The position numbers were made by a program, and so were the translations under genes. DNA of 64,000 bases from positions 1,761,001 to 1,825,000 of the forward strand of contig NC_037652.1 of NCBI RefSeq assembly GCF_003254395.2, written 5' to 3'. The stretch is from Apis mellifera (taxonomy: Eukaryota > Arthropoda > Insecta > Hymenoptera > Apidae). Under the pieces are notes generated by a model that was given only the letters and a program-made list of their open reading frames with translations, was not told where the DNA came from and did no database searches. Position 1 is the stretch's first letter. Each line of letters starts with the position of its first letter. Below, piece by piece: positions 61,901 to 64,000 of this stretch.

Positions 61901-64000
61901 CAGATACTGATGTATGTAATCATTTTTTATTTAAAATTTCTACTTATAATCTTTTTTTAATCATTTTTAATTATATTATTTTAGGCTGAACTTATGCCTC
62001 CCTGTGAAGTAAAATTAGTTAAAAAAATGACAGAATTATTAACGTCTTTGGAAGAAATAGAACCAGCTTTACGAGATTCAATGAAAAGAGCAAGAGGAAA
62101 ACTTCAAAAAGAATGGACTAATTTTAAAGAAGGGTATATTTATTTTGTATATATAATATATCGCATAATATAATTCATTCATGATATCATATCTCATTAA
62201 ATTTAATCTGGGAAACAATAATGATCTTAAACAAGAAAAATAAAATGTATATATTTGATAAATACATTCTTAAAATTTATTTAATATTCCCAGATTAAAA
62301 ATTTATCTTACCTGAAACCTCTTGAACTTGCTACAATTTGTACATGATCTGTAAAGTGGAACTTATCCACATTTTTTCAATAATATTGTTTTCTTTATCA
62401 AGTGTGTATAACAGATAAGTTGCTGTATGTTGTAGCAGTGCGGAGGATCAGGACTCATCTGGGGAGGGTCTCGGCTCTAATTGGTGGGTTCTTGGATCGC
62501 AGGGCTATCAATTGCCAACTTCAGGAGACGCAACGTTACAAACGTTACCGCAACTTACCGTATCCTCAGCTGGCTCCCAAAACATCTCCAATAAAAACGA
62601 CGAAGAAATCATTAAATGCACAGAACACAGTAAGAATGTCGAACAAGAATGTAAAGAACCCCAAGATGAGAATTCACAAAACGAAATACAAAGAGAACAA
62701 TCTGAAAGAGACGAAAGTAACACAGCTCAAGAAAACACAGGAACTGAAGGAGAGACAAAAGAAGATTCAAGTGAAGAAGGTAGAAATTAAATGATAATGA
62801 ATAATTAATTTAATAAATCATAAACTATCGCATAATACAAATTTTTTTTAATAAAAAAAAAATCATATAATACTATCAAAAAATTATATAATGTTCATAT
62901 AATATATATTATGTATATGATGTTTATGGTATATATTTACATTTTCTAATATAATATTAAATTTTTTGTAATATTAAATTTATTCCTTCTATTATATGAT
63001 GGTTTATATGATAGTTTATAAAATTTTTTCAATATAGATAATTCAATATAGATAATCGAATTTTTTTTTATAAAAATAGAACATCAAACACGAAGAGTCT
63101 TACGAGCCCGAGGCGTTTCCTCATACACAGAACAATTTTATTCAGACGACGATATGGAGGAGAACGAGCTGGAGGAATGGACCGACTTTGAGGCCGTGTA
63201 CGCGGCTCCCAGCACACAGACCAGTGCATCCACTCCACACTTTGGTCCGAAAGTCAGATATGCTGACGATAGGACAAACGAGGAGGAGGACTCAGACCAA
63301 GATTGGATTCTACCAAGCTCTCGCAAAAGGAAAAATAAACGTCCGTGTGAGTATACAAATATAAAATCCTTGTAATTATTTTGTTTTTAAAATTTAAAAA
63401 ATTATTAATAATTGATGAATAAGTAATATAATAAGTAAAAGTAATATAAGTAATAATATAAATATAAAATAATATATAAATATAAAAATTATGATGATAT
63501 TATGTTTTTTAAAAGTATTTTTATTCATATGAATAATTAACATTTAAAAAAATTAAAGAATAAAATCATGAATACAAATTATATTTTTAGCTGCCAATCG
63601 AAGATTAAAATCCTTTCAACATAAACTACAAAATATCAAAGTTGATGCTCTTCAAGATGCAGCAGAATCAAAAATAACTTCCTCTTCTAATAATAAAATT
63701 AATAATGAAAAAGAACGTCCTAAAATCAAAGAAATCCAAATATGTAAACCAAAGAAATCTATCAATTCAGAGCCTTCTAACAAGAATATAGAAGAGAAAC
63801 AAAAGGCTATGATAGAAAATAATCCTAAAGAAATAGTGCCTTCCACAGAAATAAATTGCAAAATAGAAAATGTTGTAAGCGTACATTCGGAGCTGGACAT
63901 TAAAGACGAAGGTCCGATCTATGATTCTGTACCAAATCAAATCGATAATAATTATGCTACAAATTTTAATTCTAATTATGTGATGCTTAAAGCTGATCAT
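58971..64000 (+). CDS. DDT/WHIM-domain chromatin protein, 5' part (1060 codons, truncated by window)
   Basis: Exons are 58971-59087, 59169-59308, 59621-59750, 59967-60104, 60331-60507, 60601-61911, 61985-62133, 62439-62779 (or from 62436), 63080-63346 and 63591 to beyond 64000. All phases match. A basic start (MSKKNRKRKLEGDDQ) precedes a DDT-like helical block (WEIPQIFHFLHLAKEALNIP, about residues 38-88), then PPMPYEFWTNILAYKMKSWF, a WHIM1-like LTFKQKVWLLKTVCDTVM (about 158-175) and a WHIM2-like LGTDRYGARYIYFPQFLKSD (about 200-220). Such domains occur in ISWI-partner and bromodomain scaffold proteins (CECR2, BAZ, and possibly the BRD10 group). After residue 235 it is long, charged and disordered, with basic patches (KYRRRKSR), an Asn tract (about 317-340), an acidic stretch (YSDDDMEENELEEW) and DWILPSSRKRKNK. 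No stop is reached. A C-terminal bromodomain or PHD finger may lie outside the window; that part is inference. Confidence 0.88.
59820..59850. repeat. (ATT)n microsatellite in an intron
   Basis: About ten ATT units in intron 3 of the chromatin gene. It is intronic, so the frame-compatible ORF running through it is not protein. Confidence 0.95.
60847..60914 (+). repeat. (AAT)n tract encoding poly-asparagine
   Basis: Imperfect AAT repeats with single S, T and D interruptions encode about 23 residues of mostly Asn inside the disordered part of the chromatin protein. The reading frame is maintained. Confidence 0.9.

Noticed and set aside
62402..62794. 130-codon plus-strand ORF with many lysines
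   Set aside because: It overlaps exon 8 of the chromatin gene in another frame. The exon's own frame is phase-consistent with both neighbours.
1..64000. CRISPR arrays, bacterial operons, insertion sequences, rRNA or tRNA genes
   Set aside because: No regularly spaced repeats, Shine-Dalgarno-type gene spacing, transposase ORF or cloverleaf-like conserved tRNA boxes were found. The sequence is insect nuclear DNA.

Overview
This is a eukaryotic, intron-rich, very AT-rich nuclear segment. Exons stand out as islands of higher GC and CpG. The gene content (a two-pore K+ channel, a pickpocket-type DEG/ENaC channel, a poly-Q C2H2 zinc-finger protein and a DDT/WHIM-type chromatin protein), the short introns and several short TTAGG-type motifs point to an insect, most probably a hymenopteran such as a honeybee (Apis). 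That taxonomic call is inference. Nothing prokaryotic is present: no operon, no CRISPR array, no insertion sequence. No rRNA or tRNA gene was recognised.

Layout. (1) 1-34000, minus strand: one two-pore-domain potassium channel (K2P) gene with two alternative 5' halves. A distal start (31703, 31347 and 25348 exons) and a proximal start (one 1.77-kb exon, 6529-4756) each encode their own N-terminus, TM1 and first half of pore loop 1. Each ends at the same point, after the first base of a glycine codon in the first GYG filter, and splices to the same four 3' exons (3739-107), which supply the rest of P1, TM2, TM3, P2, TM4 and the C-tail. Both assemblies stay in frame from ATG to TAG (487 and 868 codons). 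(2) 34000-37100: AT-rich intergenic DNA with a near-perfect 212-bp palindromic repeat. (3) 37140-41892, plus strand: CpG-rich promoter/5' region, then an eight-finger C2H2 zinc-finger gene of 8 coding exons. Three consecutive internal exons are frame-neutral, and two of them encode paralogous KCxxC...TG...IG knuckles. (4) 41893-48400: long AT-rich 3' flank/UTR. (5) 48430-48702: a likely non-coding first exon on the plus strand. (6) 49939-54639, minus strand: a complete 11-exon DEG/ENaC (pickpocket family) gene of 568 codons, with an unexplained 91-codon ORF upstream. (7) 58971-64000 and beyond, plus strand: the first 10 coding exons (1060 codons) of a nuclear DDT/WHIM-domain protein, truncated by the window edge.

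The genes do not form a pathway. Two encode membrane ion channels likely active in excitable or sensory cells, and two encode nuclear regulators. If the 48.7-kb non-coding exon belongs to the 59-kb chromatin gene, the pickpocket gene is nested antisense inside its first intron. All exon boundaries were read by hand from splice sites, and reading-frame continuity was checked arithmetically for every gene. No homology search was possible.
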